Below are positions 11,801 to 26,800 of a stretch of 64,000 nt of DNA, in pieces. Under the pieces are notes generated by a model, which was not told where the DNA came from, searched no databases, and saw only the letters and a program-made list of their open reading frames with translations. The stretch comes from DASPLX01 sp035627375 (GTDB taxonomy: Bacteria > Pseudomonadota > Gammaproteobacteria > Burkholderiales > Burkholderiaceae_D). A program made the translations under genes and the position numbers. Location: NCBI GenBank assembly GCA_035627375.1, contig DASPLX010000037.1, forward strand, positions 186,001 through 250,000, given 5' to 3'. Within the stretch, counting starts at the first letter, position 1; each line of letters begins with the position of its first letter.

Positions 11801-14800
11801 AGAACGGCAATGCGACCTACACCATCGATCCGATGGGCCATGTGGTCGGCACGCAGCACAACGTGTTCGACGAGGCGACCATCACGACGGCCTACGTCAA
11901 TCCGGGCAGCTGGAGCGGCGGCGTGTTCCAGGCGCCGGCCGACCATGCCGGCGATCGCCGTACGGCCGTCGTCAACGACCTGGCGAACCATCGCCGCTTT
12001 ACCGTGGGTGCGGAAGGCCGTGTCGCGCTGCAGCAGTTGAACGCCTTCGGCGAAGTGATCGCGACGACGCAGATCGCGGCGACGGTCCCCGGCTGGGCCA
12101 ATCGCACCGAGGCAGCCAACGCCCTCGATCCGTCCAATCTCGCCGCCCTGGCCAATGCGGCGAACGACCGCACTAGTCAAGTCGTGTACGACAAGAACGG
12201 CAATGCGACCTACACCATCGATCCGATGGGCCACGTGGTCGGCGTGCAGTACAGCGTGTTCGACGAGGCGACCGTCACGACGGCCTACGTCAATCCGGGA
12301 AGCTGGAGCGGCGGCGTGTTCCAGGCGCCGGCCGATCATGCCGACGACCGCCGCACCATGATCGTCGACGATCCGACGAACCATCGCCGCTTCAGCATCA
12401 ATGCCGAAGGCAATGTCACGATGCTCAAGCTGAATGCATTCGGCGAAGTCGAGTCCACCACGCAGATCGCCGAACGGGTGGAAGGCTGGGCCACCAGGAG
12501 CGAAACCGCCGACGATCGCACGCCGACGGGGTTGGCGGCGCTGATGGATGCGACGAAAGACCGCACCAATCACGTGATGTACGACAAGAACGGCCGACCG
12601 GCCTATACCGTCGATCCGCTCGGTTACGTGGTCGCCATGGAGTACAACGCGATCGGCGATGCGGTGCTCAAGAAATTCCATGCCGAGCCGGGTGAATGGG
12701 TCGCCGGAGCATTCCAACTGCCGGATCCGAGCTCGAACGACAGATGGGCCGCGGAGTTCACCGATGTGGTGAATCATCGCCGCTTTGTCATCGAAGCAGA
12801 CGGCACCATGCTCGTCCAGCAATTGAATGCCTTCGGCGAGGCCGAGTCGGTGACGCGGACACGGATCGGCTATACGCCGTCCAGCGTGGATGGGCTGGTC
12901 ACCTATCTCCGCGGCTGGCAACCGTTGGCAAGCCATTCCACCAGCCAAGTGGTGTACGACAAGAACGGGCAAGCGATCTATGACATAGACCCGCTGGGCC
13001 ACGTGGTCGGTAAGCAATACAACGTGTTCGGCGAAGCGACCGTCACGACGGCCTACGTCAATCCGGGCAGCTGGAGCGGCGGCGTGTTCCAGGCGCCGGC
13101 CGATCATGCCGACGACCGCCGCAGCGCGACGGTCAATGATCTGGCCAACTTGCGCCGCTTCACCGTCGATGCCAAAGGGCAGGTCACGCTGCAACGCTTG
13201 AATGCCTTCGGCGAGGTCATCGCCACGACACAGATTGCTGCGCCGGTACCCGGTTGGACCGACCGTAGCGAGGCGACCGACGCTCTCAGTGCGGCCAGCC
13301 TGGCTGCCTTGGCCAATGCCGCCAACGACCGCACCAGCCGCATGGTGTACGACAAGAACGGCCACGGAATCTATTCCATCGATGCCATGGGGCATGTGGT
13401 GGGCGTGCAGCACAACGGCTTCGGCGAAGTGACGCTCACGACCGCCTACGTGAATCCGGGCAGCTGGGACGGCGAGACGTTCCAGGCGCCGACGGCCAAC
13501 CCGGCCGAGGATCGCCGCACCGCGATCGTCAACGACCTGGTCAACCACCGCCGTTTCAGCGTCGATGCGGAAGGCCGTGTCACGCTCCAATCGTTGAATG
13601 CCTTCGGCGAAGTGGAAGCCGTGACCCGGATGGCGCGGCCGGTCGCCGGCTGGATGATGGGCACACAATCGGCGACGGCGTTGCAACCTGCCGATCTGGC
13701 GGCGCTGGCCGATGCCGCGCAGGACCGCACCAGCCGCATGGTGCACGACCAGAACGGCCGGGTCACCTATGCCATCGACCCGCTGGGCCACGTGACCGGA
13801 ACGCAGTACGACATGCTGGGCGAAGCCGTCGTCTCGACCGCCTATGTCAATGCCGGCAACTGGAACGGCGGCGAATTCGAGCCTCCCGCCGCGCACGATA
13901 ACGATCGCCGCAGCGCCGTGGTGACGCATCCGTCGGGTGCCTTCCGGTTCCTCATCGATGCCGAGGGACAGGTCACCGAGGAACAGCTCAATGCCTTCGG
14001 CGCCGTCACCTCCAGCACGCGCATTGCCCAGAAGATCGCCGGCTGGGCGACGCGCGACGAGGCGAGCAACGCCTTGAGCATCTCCAGCCTGAACGCGCTG
14101 AAGAATTGGGCGAACGACCGCACCACGCGCGTGGTGTACGACCAGAACGGCCGGCCGACCTACACCATCGATCCGCTGGGGCAGGTGATCGGCTCGCAGT
14201 ACAACGTGTTCGGCGAAGCGACCGTCACGACCGCCTACGTCAATCCGGGTAGCTGGCCAGGCGGCGTATTCCAGGCGCCGGCGAATCACGCCGGCGACCG
14301 CCGCACGGCGGTGGTCCATGACCTCGCCAACAAGCTGCGTTTCACCGTCGACGCGGAAGGCCGCGTCAAGATGCAACGCCTGAATGCCTTCGGCGACGTG
14401 GTGGAAAGCACGCAGTTCGCGGCAACCGTCGCCGGCTGGAGCAACCGTACCGAGGCAGCCGACGCCCTGGATGCGTCCAATCTGGCCGCCCTGGCTGATC
14501 CCGCCAACGACCGTACCACTCAAGCGGTATACAACGTCAACGGCCAGGCGACTTACACCATCGACCAGGCCGGCCGCGTGACCGGCGCCCTGTACAACGT
14601 CTTTGGCGAAGCGACCGTCACGACCGCCTACGTGAACCCGGGAAGCTGGTCCGGAGGCGTGTTCCAGGCGCCGGCCGAGCACGCGGACGACCGCCGCACG
14701 GCCACCGTAGTCGACCGCACCCGGCACACGGATGCGGCGCTGCAAACCGGTTACCGCCGGTTCACCGTCGACGCGGAAGGCCGCGTCACCATGCAATGGA

Positions 14801-17800
14801 TGAACGCGTTCGGCGAAGTCGTGTCCAGCACGCGGCTGGCGCAACCCGTCCCCGGCTGGACGACGCGCACGGAAGCGGCGAACGCGCTGAGCGTATCGAG
14901 CCTGGAGGCTCTGGCGAATGCGGCGAACGATCGCACCAGCCAAGTCGTGTACGACAAGAACGGACAAGCGGTCTACACCATCGATCCGCTGGGCCACGTG
15001 ATCGGCAAGCAATACAACGTGTTCGGCGAAGCGACCGTCACGACGGCCTATGTGAATCCGGGCAGCTGGAGCGGCGGCGTGTTCCAGGCGCCGGCCAACC
15101 ACGCCGAGGATCGCCGCACCGCCACGATCAACGATCCGGCCGGTCAGCGCCGCTTCAGCGTCGACCCCGAAGGCCGCGTCACGCTGCAGCAGTTGAATGG
15201 ATTCGGCGAAGTCGTGTCCACCACGCAGCTCGCCCAGGCCGTCACCGGATGGGCGACGCGCACGGAAGCGGCGAACGCGCTCGATCCGGCCAACCTGGCC
15301 GCTCTGGCCAATGCCGCCAACGACCGCGCCAGCCGCGCGATCTATGACAAGAACGGCCGGATGCTCTTCAACATCGATCCGGTCGGCCGTGTCACCGGCG
15401 TGCGCTACAACGTGTTCGGCGAAGCCACGATCACGACTGCGTACAAGAATCCCGAGCGCGTCGTCAACGGGGAGTTCTACGAGCCGAACTTGAGCGTCGA
15501 AGACCGCCGTACCGCCGTCGTCACGGATATGGCCAACCGTCGCCGCTTCGAGATTGACGGCGAAGGCCGGGTCACGATGGTGCAGATGAATACCTTCGGC
15601 GACGTGGTTTCCAGCATCCAGTTCTCGCAGAAGGTAGCGGGCTGGAGCACGCGCGCCGAGGCCGCCAATGCGCTCGATCCCGCCGTGCTGTACGGTCTGC
15701 GCGATGCGCAGAACGACCGCGCCAGCCAATTCGTGGTCAACAACCTGGGCCAGGTGCTCTACAGCATCGATCCGATGGGCCGCGTCATCGGCATGGAGTA
15801 CGGCATCTTCGGCGAAGTCAAGTCGCGCACCGAGTATCGCAATCCGGGCACCTGGTCCGGCGGCGTGTTCCAGGAACCCGCTTCCCATGCCGACGACCGC
15901 CATACGGCCATGGTGACCGATCGGGCCAACGGCCGCCGCTTCAGCGTCGATGCCGAAGGCTATGTCACCATGGAACGGTTGGATGGCTTCGGCGCGGTGA
16001 TCGAAGTCACGCGCTACGCGAATGCTATCGCGAATTGGTCGGCGGCGGTCGAGCTGCCGCTCGACCCGAGAACGCTGCCCACCCGCGAGCCGGCGCTGGG
16101 CGCGGAATACGACCGTTTCAGTGCCATTGCCTACAATGCCGCGGGTCAGATTCGCTTCCGTGTCGATGCCGAAGGCAATTTGACGGAAACCCGTTACAGC
16201 GTGTTCGGCGAGGCGACGGCGACGATCGCTTATGCCACGCCGATCGGCACGGCGGCCGAGCCTTGGTCGCCGTCCACGCCGCACGACCTCGGCGCTTTGA
16301 CGCTGCGCGCGAACGTTACCAGTCCGCAGGACCGTCACAGCGCCACGGTCTACGGCCGCGACGGCGTGCCTGCCTACACGGTGAACGCGATGGGTTACGT
16401 CACCGAATTCATCCAGAACCAATTCGGCGAAGTGGGGCTCACCAAGCGCTATTGGGACGACGTGGCGAACTGGCCGCAGTCGCCGCAATTACCGGGAAGC
16501 GTCGCCGAACTCGTGCAAAGCGGCAGGCTGCAGATCGATGTCAGCCGCGACCGCTGGACGTTCACGATCCGCGATGCGAGCGGCCGCGAGCGTTTCGAAT
16601 ATGATGCCGAGAATTACGTCACCGAAAAGATCTACAACGCATTCGGCCAACTGGAGTCCGTGACGCGCTACCAGGAAGAGCTCTATACCGCGATCACGGC
16701 GAACACCACGGTCGCCGAGATGGAAGCGCATCGCCACGCGCTCACGCACGACTATACCGGCGCCTATGTGCAACCGGCATATACCGGCTATACCTATAAC
16801 CGGAACGGTCAAGTGGTCGACATCACCAAATCGGTCTCCCTGACGGAGGCGATCGTCACCCATACCGAATACGATGCGTTCGGCCAAGCCGTGACGGTCA
16901 CCGAAGCCTACGGCACCGGCGATGCCGCGACGACCCGGCGCGAATACGACAAGCTGGGCCGGGTGGTGGCCGAGACGGCGGCCGACGGCACGGCCGAAGC
17001 CGTGACCACGCGCTACAACCACGGCTTCAATACTGTCGCGGCGACCGACCCGCGCGGAGAGGCATTGGCGACGAGCGATTCGGCCTGGGCGCGCAAAGAA
17101 AGGCTGGCGCTCGGTTTCGCGGAAGAGACGTGGGCGCTGAGCGAAGCCGACAAGGCGGCCCTGCGCGCGCTGTATACGACAGTGCAGAAGACCGACCGCA
17201 ACGGCCGCGTGGTCGAGATCGCCGAGCCGGCAGTGAAGAACGGCGCGGCGAGGGAGCAGCTGGTACGCAAGCAGCAGTACGACGCGTTCGGCAACGTGAC
17301 GAATGTCAAGCTGTACGTGCGCACCACGACCGCCGCGGGCGCCGTGACGGAAAGCTACCTGGCCGGCCACGACCAGAACTTCGAATACGACGGCAACGAT
17401 CGCCGGACGGTGCACATCGATGCGATCAACCAGAAGACGGTCAGCGAATACAACGCCTTCGGCGAAGTCGAAAAGATCGTCAAGCATGCCAAGAGCGGAA
17501 TGCTCGGCGCCGGCGATACGACGACCTGGATCGGGTACGACAAGCTTGGTCATCGGATCGATACCATGACGGTGCCGGGCGACGGCACGGACCTGGTACA
17601 TGAAACCGGTTCCTACAATGCCTTCGGCGAACAGAAGACCAAGGAAGTGCGCTGGAACAACTCGGACGGCGCGAAGATCGGCCAATGGACGTACGAGTAC
17701 GACCGCCTGGGACGGCTGCATATCGAGACTGCGCCGGTCACGGCCAAGAATGCCGCGGGACAAGACGCGCCCGTGCGAAAGGTCTACAACTACGACGCCA

Positions 17801-20800
17801 ACGGCAATCTCTCTTCGCTCAGCGAGGCGGGGGCGCTGCCGGAAGGACGCCTGACGTCGTTCAAGTACGACCTGGCCGGCCGCATGATCAGCAAGACCGA
17901 TCCGACGGTCACGGTATACGATCCGAGCAACGGTACGACCAGCAGCTATGCGCGGGTCGAACACTATGTGTATGACCGTCGCGGCAACCGGATCAAGACC
18001 GTGCTCGACAATCTCAACGTGGGCGAGGTGCTATCGCGCGCCTACTACAACCGTCTGAATCAACTGACGGACGAGATCGACGCGGTCGGGGCGCTCACCA
18101 GCAGGACGCTGGATGCGGTCGGCAACACTTGGAAACTGCGCGTCTACGGCACGGCCGTCACGGTCAATGCCGACGGCAGCCTGCCCGCCAGCCTTCCCAG
18201 CACGTACCGCGACAGCGAATTCCGCTACGACGCGGCCAACCGCCTCACCGAAGCGAAGATCAAGGACGTCATGCTGGGCGAATACCGTTCCGACCTGTCG
18301 GGCGGCGCGGGATACCTGGCCTTCAAGGGCGACGTGGTCAATCGCAACGTCTACGACTTGCACGGCAACCTGATCAAGTCCATCGACGCCAAGGGCGGCA
18401 CGACGCGCTACTTCTACGATGCGGGCGGCCGCAAGACCGGCGAGCTGAGCGCGAGCGGCCACCTGACCGCCTGGGACTACCATGTCGATAACGACACCGG
18501 TGTCCGGGTTGTCGAGCTGCGTTACGGCAATGCCCAGACCGGTCAGCCGGTCACGGCGAGCGACGGCGAAAACCTCCAGGCCGTGCGCGCACGGGCCTAT
18601 ATCGCCAGCTTCAATACCAACGGCGGCAACATACCGGCCGACCTCATGCCGACGGAAGAGGTCTATCCGCACCAAGCGCGTATCACGACCCGCTTCCTCG
18701 ACGCGCAAGGTCGCGTGAAGCAGGAGCGCGTCCACTTGAGCGGCAGCTTGAGCCAGCCGGCCCAGGCGGTGACCACCTATGCCTACAACGCGCTCGGCCA
18801 GGTTCGGCGGATCGAGGATGCCGACCAGTTCGTCACCACCTTCGATTACGACGCGCTGGCACGCCAGACCAGGAAGACGGTGGACTTGAGGAAGGCGGTC
18901 GGCGCCGGCGGCACCGTCGATGCCAATGCGACGGATTGGGGCGTGGAAGGCAATGCGCAATATCAGGTCAGCGACACCGAGTACAACGGCCTGGGCCAGG
19001 TGTCGCGCGAGATCGTGCACGGCGCCACCGACGACAAGGATCGCATCACCAAATACACCTACAACAAGCTTGGCAAGCTGAGCAAGCTGACCGATGCCTT
19101 GAACCAGGAAACCCATTACGACTACGACAAGAACGGCAACCAGGTGCGCATCTCGCGCATGGTACGCCGCGCCGACGTCAGCTACAGCCCGGTGCTGGAA
19201 GCAACCGTCAGCCAGTATGACGCGAAGGGGCGCGCGGTTCGCACCTGGTACGAGAAGAACGGCGTGTCGGAAGACGGCACCGTCCAGGCGATGCGCTACA
19301 ACGTCTACGGCGAGTTGATCGAAAAGGGCCGCTTCAAGGTTTCCGAAGGCGAGCCGCAACACCTGCAGGAGTACTTCGAGTACAACGTGCTGGGCCAAGT
19401 GGTGAAGACCAATAGCGACGGTGCGACGAAGTTCTATTTCTACGACGCCAACGGCAACATGACGCTGACGATCCAGTCGGCGGGAACTTACAATCTGCGC
19501 ACGGTGACGCTGGACAGCCTGGCCTATGCGCCGGTGAACAATAACTGGCTGGCCAACGTCACGCTGAGCATGACGGCCTACGATGCCAACAATCGCGCCG
19601 TCAAGACGCTGCAGCCCAATACCGGCGTGCAGGATGTGTTGCAGAAGATCGCCCAGCAGGCCAAGGCGTACGACAACGGATCCGCCGGCGCGACCATGCA
19701 GATCAATACCGGGACGCAAGCCTCCGGGCAGTCGGTCAACGTGGTGGCGAACGGCCAGCCCGTGGGCGTGGGTGGGCCTGGCGGTATCCTCGATTACACG
19801 GTGACCACCGATCTCTGGACGCATTACAGGGTCACGTATCCTAACGCGTATGTAACGCACATCGAGCCGTATCATGCGATTGGCGACCGCAAGGTTTCGC
19901 TGACTTTGAACAGCGCGGCCGTGGTCGACACCGGCATCGGCACGCAATACGAGGTCGAACTGACCGATGGCAACGGAGAACGTGTCGCGCTGGCGACCGG
20001 CGGCTTGAACGACATCTTCAATCTCGAATTTGCCGCCAAGAAGATCGTCAACGGCCGTCTCAAGATTTACCGTCGCGTCAATCCGGGTGAGCATGGCCGG
20101 GAAGAGATCGCCTGGAAGGTCTACAACACCCAGTCGCCGCCCAACCCGCCGCCGGCTTATGACATCCCGGCCGGACAGCAGCCGCCGCAATCCCACGTGG
20201 AAACGTTGACGAGCACCGGCGACATCCAGACTCAATCGGAAGCGCCGAAGCTGCGCCTGATCGGCCTGGCCGGCAACACGGCCAAGGTCATGCTCAACTA
20301 TCGCGCCAAGGGCGCCACCGGCTGGCATACGGAAGTCATGAGCAATCCCGGCGTGGCCGGCGGCAGCACCAGCACGGGCACCACGGGGATCTATCGTCCG
20401 GACGTGTTCGAGACGCCGTTGAGCGCCTACACCACGGTCGGCACGGAGTATGAGTTCCAGTACATCGCGGTCGACGCCAGCGGCGCCATGGTCGGCGGCG
20501 GCGGCGGCACCTTCACGCGGGAAGGGCCGGTCAGCAATCCGAGCGGCAGGGTGCACCTCCAGCCGGTGACGGCGTCGACGGCGTCTCCGGTCCATGTCGG
20601 CGGCGGCGCCATGGCAATGTATCTGGCCTCCGGCGGCAACTCGATCGTGTTCTTCGATCAGGGCCGCACCAGCCCGGATACGGTCCCGAGCGGCTTGACC
20701 GCCAGCTTGCGCTACCGCGATGCCGCAGGTACTTGGCATACCACCTCGCTCAGCCCGGCACCCACGATCACCGGAATCGATTTCAAAAACAGCTTCCGGT

Positions 20801-23800
20801 GGATACCACCGTCGGCCACGCATATTTCTGACTACGTATTGACCGTCACGGACAGCGCCGGCCGGATCGTGAGCCAGGCGGCCGGCCAAATCCAGCTCGG
20901 CACGAACCTGGAGGTCAAGAGCTACGGTCGTCTGCAGGACCGTACACAAGTAGTCCACATTGGCGCGCTGCCGGCAGGCACCAAGCAGGTGCAGGTGTCT
21001 TATCGCGTGCAGGGCACCTCGACGCCCTACACGACTGTCATGGCAGCACCGAGCGCCGGCGAACCAGGGGTTTTCCTGTGGGATACGTTGGGCGTGCCTG
21101 CCGGGATGTATGACTACCGGGTGGAAGCTCAAAATGCAAACGGCGTCTCGCTGCAGACCACCGTCGGCAGGTTCAAGCTGGGCGATTACGCAGGACAGGT
21201 CTTGCGCGAAATCGAGGGAAGTCCGGTCGTCACGCACGGCCCGATCAACATGACGCAGTCATACTGGAAGCTCGCGAACCTGGAAGGACTGACTACCAAG
21301 ACCGAGATTCAATACGACGCGTTCGGCGGCGTGATCAGCCAGACGGATGCGCGCGGCAACGTCACCAATTTCGAGTATGACGGCGCCGGTCGCATGACGC
21401 GCCAGCTGGCGGCCGAAGAGCGGTACATGGACGGCGTCGCGCAAGGCGGCCCGCTCCGCGCCGAGACCGCGTACCAGTACAGCGCCGGCGGGCGGATGGT
21501 CAGGAAGACGGATGCGAGCGGTCACAGCATCTCGTACACCTACCTGAACCTGACGGACGAGTCGGGCAAGAACGTGACGGCGGTGGAGCAAAGCAGCGAC
21601 AGCGACATGTTCGTTTTCAACCGCACGCGCTACAACCTGTTCGGCCAGGCGACGTTGACGAAGGATCGCGGCAACAACGAGACGCTCAAGGAATATAACG
21701 ACAAGGGCGAGTTGACACGCCTTCTGAGACGTGCGCCGCAGGGCAGTACGCCGAACGACGACCAGGTCGAACACGTCTACGAGTACGACGAGAACGGACG
21801 CAGGATCAAGGATACGAAGAAGATCGGCAACCACAATTTCACTCGGAATGCGGCCAAGACCTTCTACTACGTCGACGGCCGCGTCTGGCAGACCTGGTCG
21901 GCAGAGAATGTCAAGACCGAGTACACCTATGCCTACCTAAGCAATATCCATGGCATCGGCGGTACGCAAGGTTTCGGCGCCGAGCAGGTTGGCGGTTACC
22001 AGATCACGACCAACGTCATCGGCATGAACCGCCCGACCTGGACGCAGCAGAACTACTTCGGCCAAGAGGTCAAGAAATCCGACGGCGACGGTCGCATCAC
22101 GGTATCGACGCTCAACTATGCCAACCAACTCACCGAGCAATTCAGCAGCGCGTCGGGACAGCATGTTCTCTACACCTACGACGCCAACGGCCAGGTCGCA
22201 TCGGTGACGGACGGGGCCCGCAAGCGGCGTGCCAGCTACGCCTATGACGGCAACGGCAACAAGATCACCGAGAAGGTTGAGCAGATCGCCTTGACCGGAG
22301 CCGGTTATGTTCCGACCCGGGTGCTGGATGTGGCGACGATGCGCTACAACGCACAGAACTGGGTGACGGATACGAGCAACGGCGAAAGCACGGTGCACCA
22401 CGACTACGACCGGCGCGGCAACATCCGTCACACCAGTACCGTCCACAACCACGCCTTCGACGCCAACGGCGCCCGGAAGACCCAGGACAACTGGTACAGC
22501 TACGACGCCTTGAACCGCGTCAAGATCAGCCAGGGCACCGTCTCCGGCAGCCAGGTAGTGCGCGGCAATACCGGCATCGAATTGGGCTATGACTATGCCG
22601 GCAACCGCCAAAGCGCGAGCTACGGCGCCGATGCCGCCGCGAATCGCACCGGAGCGGAACGCAACGAGGTCTACGTCACGCGCTTCTCGGATGGCGAAAT
22701 CAAGAGCATCAACGTCAACAACGGCGCCGAGATGAGCACCCGCACGCTGGGCATCACCAATGGCCGCACTACCTGGACCCAGACCGAGACCCGGGCCGAC
22801 CAGCGCGGAAGCGTGTTCAGCAAGACGCTCAAGACCCAGTACAACCAGGACGGCCAGGTCTACAACGAAGAGTTGGATCTGCGCTTGACCGATGGTCGTT
22901 ACACGCTCAAACAGGTCACGCCGACTTACATGGCCGACGGCAAGACGGTCCAGAGCCAGTACGAGATCACCTTCGAGTACACGCCGCTGGACAATAACGC
23001 CAATCGGCGCTGGCGCGAGCAGATCACCTCGACGACGACGAGCTACATGTACGAATACCGGGATGCGCCGCAAGCGCAGGCAGTGATGACCTCCGGCACG
23101 GTCACCAGCCAGATCTTCATCGCGAAGGCCGGAGGGGGGCGGGAAGATGAAACACCTGTCTCCACGGTAGCCAACATCAACGGCATGACGACCAACCAGT
23201 ACGACGGCAACGGCAACCTGCGTCGCAGCACCAGCTATCACACCACGCAGAGCACGTCCGGCGGCCAGAAAGCCACCGGCAGCTGGAGCGCCAGCCGCTA
23301 CGAGGTCGACCTGAACGGAGCGCAGCTGTGGCAAAGCCAAGTGGTACGGGTACAGCGTGACCAGAACAGCGCGGAGCAGGTTGAGCATCATTACCAGCAG
23401 AACGCGGTAGCTAACGGCAAGGTCATCGGCACGCTGAGCAACGATCCAGTGCAGAGCAGCTACGACGTGGCCCAGGTCCCGCTCAACAAGGACGAACCGC
23501 CGCCCAGCTGGGAAGCCAGGGAAGTGTCGGACTTCGACCAGAACTACGTAGCGGTGTCGGAGAACACGCGGGTCGGAGCCTGGACACGCTACACGGTCAA
23601 TGCGGGCGACACGCTGCAGTCGGTGGCGCAACGGATGTGGGGCGACGCCAGCCTGTGGTATCAGCTGGCCGACGCCAACGGGATGTCCGGTACGGAACGT
23701 CTGCAAAGCGGGCAGGTGCTGAATGTGCCGGGCCGGCCGGCGGGCGGGATACACAACAACAGCTCGACCACGCGGGCGAACGTGATCCGCAATACCGGCG

Positions 23801-26800
23801 GCCTGCTGGAAGCGGCGGCGCCTGCGGAAGCGGGCAAGCAGTGCGGCATGATGGGACGCCTGGCGGTGATGGGTATCGCCATCATCCTGGCGGGCGGATT
23901 GACGATCGCCACAGGCGGCGGTGGCGGTGTTGCGGCGGCCATGATGATCGGTGCGTTCTCGAACTTCACGGCACAGGTGATCGGCGAAGCGGCGGGCTGG
24001 ACGGAATTCGACCCGACGGCGGTGCTGGTGGGGACGTTGGCGCCGGGCGTCGGCGGGGCGGCCGGTGCGGTGGCCGGGCATCTGGTTGGACAAACAGCTG
24101 GCCAAGTGGGCGCGCAAATCGCCGGTCAAGCGGCAGCGCAAACCGGATCTGCGGTACTGGCGCAGGTAGCAGCGCAGGCAGTGTCCGGAGCGATCGTCGG
24201 CGCCGGCAGCCAGATGCTGCAGGATGCGTTCGCGGGCAGGAAAGTGCAATGGGGCAAGGTGGCCAAGGAAGCGCTGATCGGCGGCGTGATGGGCGGCCTA
24301 TCGTCGGCCATGAGCTTCGGCGCTGAACAGCTGACCTCCGGTATTCGAGGCGCGACCCCGATACAGACGGCGTCATTGCGGAAGGCGGCGACGATCGCCT
24401 TGTCCGGCGCGCGTTCGGTCGGTAAAGCGCTGCTCGGCGAACAGCTGCGCAACCTGATCATGCCGGACGAAAAGAAGTCGCATGTGTCGCTGTTCGAGCG
24501 CGCCGCCGGTATGGCCATGAACGCCTGGGGCGACATGGCCATGACCGCGGCAAGCATCATCCGGGCGGATATGGAAGCCGCCGCGGAACAGGAGTGGGAG
24601 CACAAGATACGTTCCGACAAGGACTTCAATCCCACCGCGATACGCGGGCCGCTCGCGGTCAGCGATAGCATGTTCTCCGGCGAGGATGGCGTCATGCAGG
24701 ATGACCAGCTTGCCGCGTTGAGCGACATGCTGCGCACGGACGAAGAGCGTGAGGATCTCTGGATGCGGGAGCAGTGGCGGAATCCGGAGAATTGGCCAAC
24801 CGACGTGCGTCCTATGGTCGCCTCCAGCATCAAGCTGAATGAATGGCTGGCGCGCGCACCTTACGACGATGGCGCAAGGGCTTTGCTGAAAGGCGTTTAC
24901 CAGACCGGCGCGGAAAAGGAAGAGGAATACTGGAACGACGTGCGTCGCCAACCAGGCGGAGATCCCAATCGGGCACCCGCCGGAATGTCCCTGGCGCATC
25001 GGGACGCATGGCTGTGGCCGGACAACACGAGGACGCTGTACAAAGGCAAGACCTTGAGCCATGTCGCGCTGGAAGACCTGGTCGCCAACGGCAACCGGAA
25101 ACCCACCCAGCAGGAAATCTTCGCTCACGAGGCACGTATTGCGGCCCTGAACGGTGACGCGTTCAAGCGCGGTACGCGCCTCATGCGAGCAGGCATCGAA
25201 CTGCTCATGCCGCAAGATCAGTCTTCCCCCATCGACCCCAAGGTGGCCAAGTACCTGCGCGACGAGGCGAAGATCGATGACTACAACAAGGGAGTCAAAA
25301 AATACAATAACGCCGTGGCGACTTACGAACGTCAGTTGAAAGAAGCGAGGGAGCGCAACGGCGGGCGAACTCCGCTACCGTATCTGCAAAATATGGATGA
25401 CTGGATCGCCAATAATTTCGGAGTGTTCCCTCAGGAGAATCCATTTAGTAAAGAGAGCGGTTACGACTTTACCGGTTACGAGCCAGAGGTCGGCCCGGAG
25501 CTATTTACCCAATGGAGTGCTGCGCAGACCACGAGAATCAAGGCAATAGAGGCGCAATTCGGAAGGGTGACGGCTCTCGATACGCTTTTGGATGAGAAAA
25601 GAACGAGGGAGTTGGTCAAGCAGGATCATGAGCAGGCGCTGACGAAGGCGAGGGCCTTGCTGGCCACGAAATCGTCGGGCACGACCGATCCGCGTATCAA
25701 ACGGGCGCAAGAACTGGGAATCAATCTCGACAGTCCGTTCCTGAGCATGGCGGATATGCAGCGACTCGAGCTCGAGGCGCCGTCCGACAATGGCTATTTC
25801 GGCTACGACGGGGCTATCGGCCGTGGCGGCGTTCAAGTGGCCCTGAAGACCGAATTTGTCCTCAATGCGCTCAAATTCTGGGATGCGGAGGGCGCGACCA
25901 AGAGAATGGTCGAGATCGACAAGGCCTTGAACGATCCGTATTTGGCCGGCACGCCTGAATCCAATAGCGCCGGTCAGAAGCTTGCGGTTTTCGGCGTCAA
26001 TATGTTGCCTGGCGTTGCCGCCACCATGCTCACTGGCGGCCTCGCGGGCGCCGGCTGGCTCGGTACCGCTGCAGCCGAGGCGGCGTGGGCCGCAAGGATC
26101 GCCCAGGCCGGCTGGGCGGCGCGAGGAGCGCTCGCGGCGACCAAGGCGCTTCCGGTCGTCCTGGGCGGGGCGCAGGGTGCCATGGCGTACATGGATATCG
26201 CGCGTATGCACAGAACCGGTACGGGAAATCAGGCATATGGAGCCGCGGCATTGGGCACCATCGCCGGGTTCGTACCCAACCTCGCTCGCGTCGCACCGGC
26301 AGCGATCTTGAGGAACGCAGCCTCGAAGGGAGATATCGGTGCAATGATCGGCCTGGTCAACCTCACGCGTGCCCAGAGATTGGCGCCCGGTTTCCTGGGT
26401 GGGGTAATGCGTGATACGGCGATCGGCGTGGCGTCGTATGTCGGCACGGAAGCCGCGCTCTATGCCGGCTTCAAGCTGGCAGGCGACGACCAATTGGCGA
26501 GCTTGCACAAGATCACGCCTCAGTCATTGATTATGGCGGTGGCGAGAAACGGCATCATGTCGGTGGCGCTGGGGGGAGCCATGCGCGGAATCAACGCCGG
26601 CGCTCGCTACACCTACCAGAAAACGCATCCGACCGACCTCCGATCGCGGCCGGGTGTGATGGCGGTAGGCTTCGACGACGATGCGCTTGTCGGTGCGGGC
26701 CTCGGTATGTCGGGCGGCGTTCCGATCGGCAGATACGGTGCTTACTATCCGAACGCGACGGGCGGAGGCATCGGACCGTTCTTCGGCGCGGGCCTCGGCG

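Noticed and set aside
8557..16113. CRISPR or satellite array as explanation of the regular repeats
   Set aside because: The period is 393 bp, stays in frame, and each unit encodes YD motifs; there are no short direct repeats with unique spacers.
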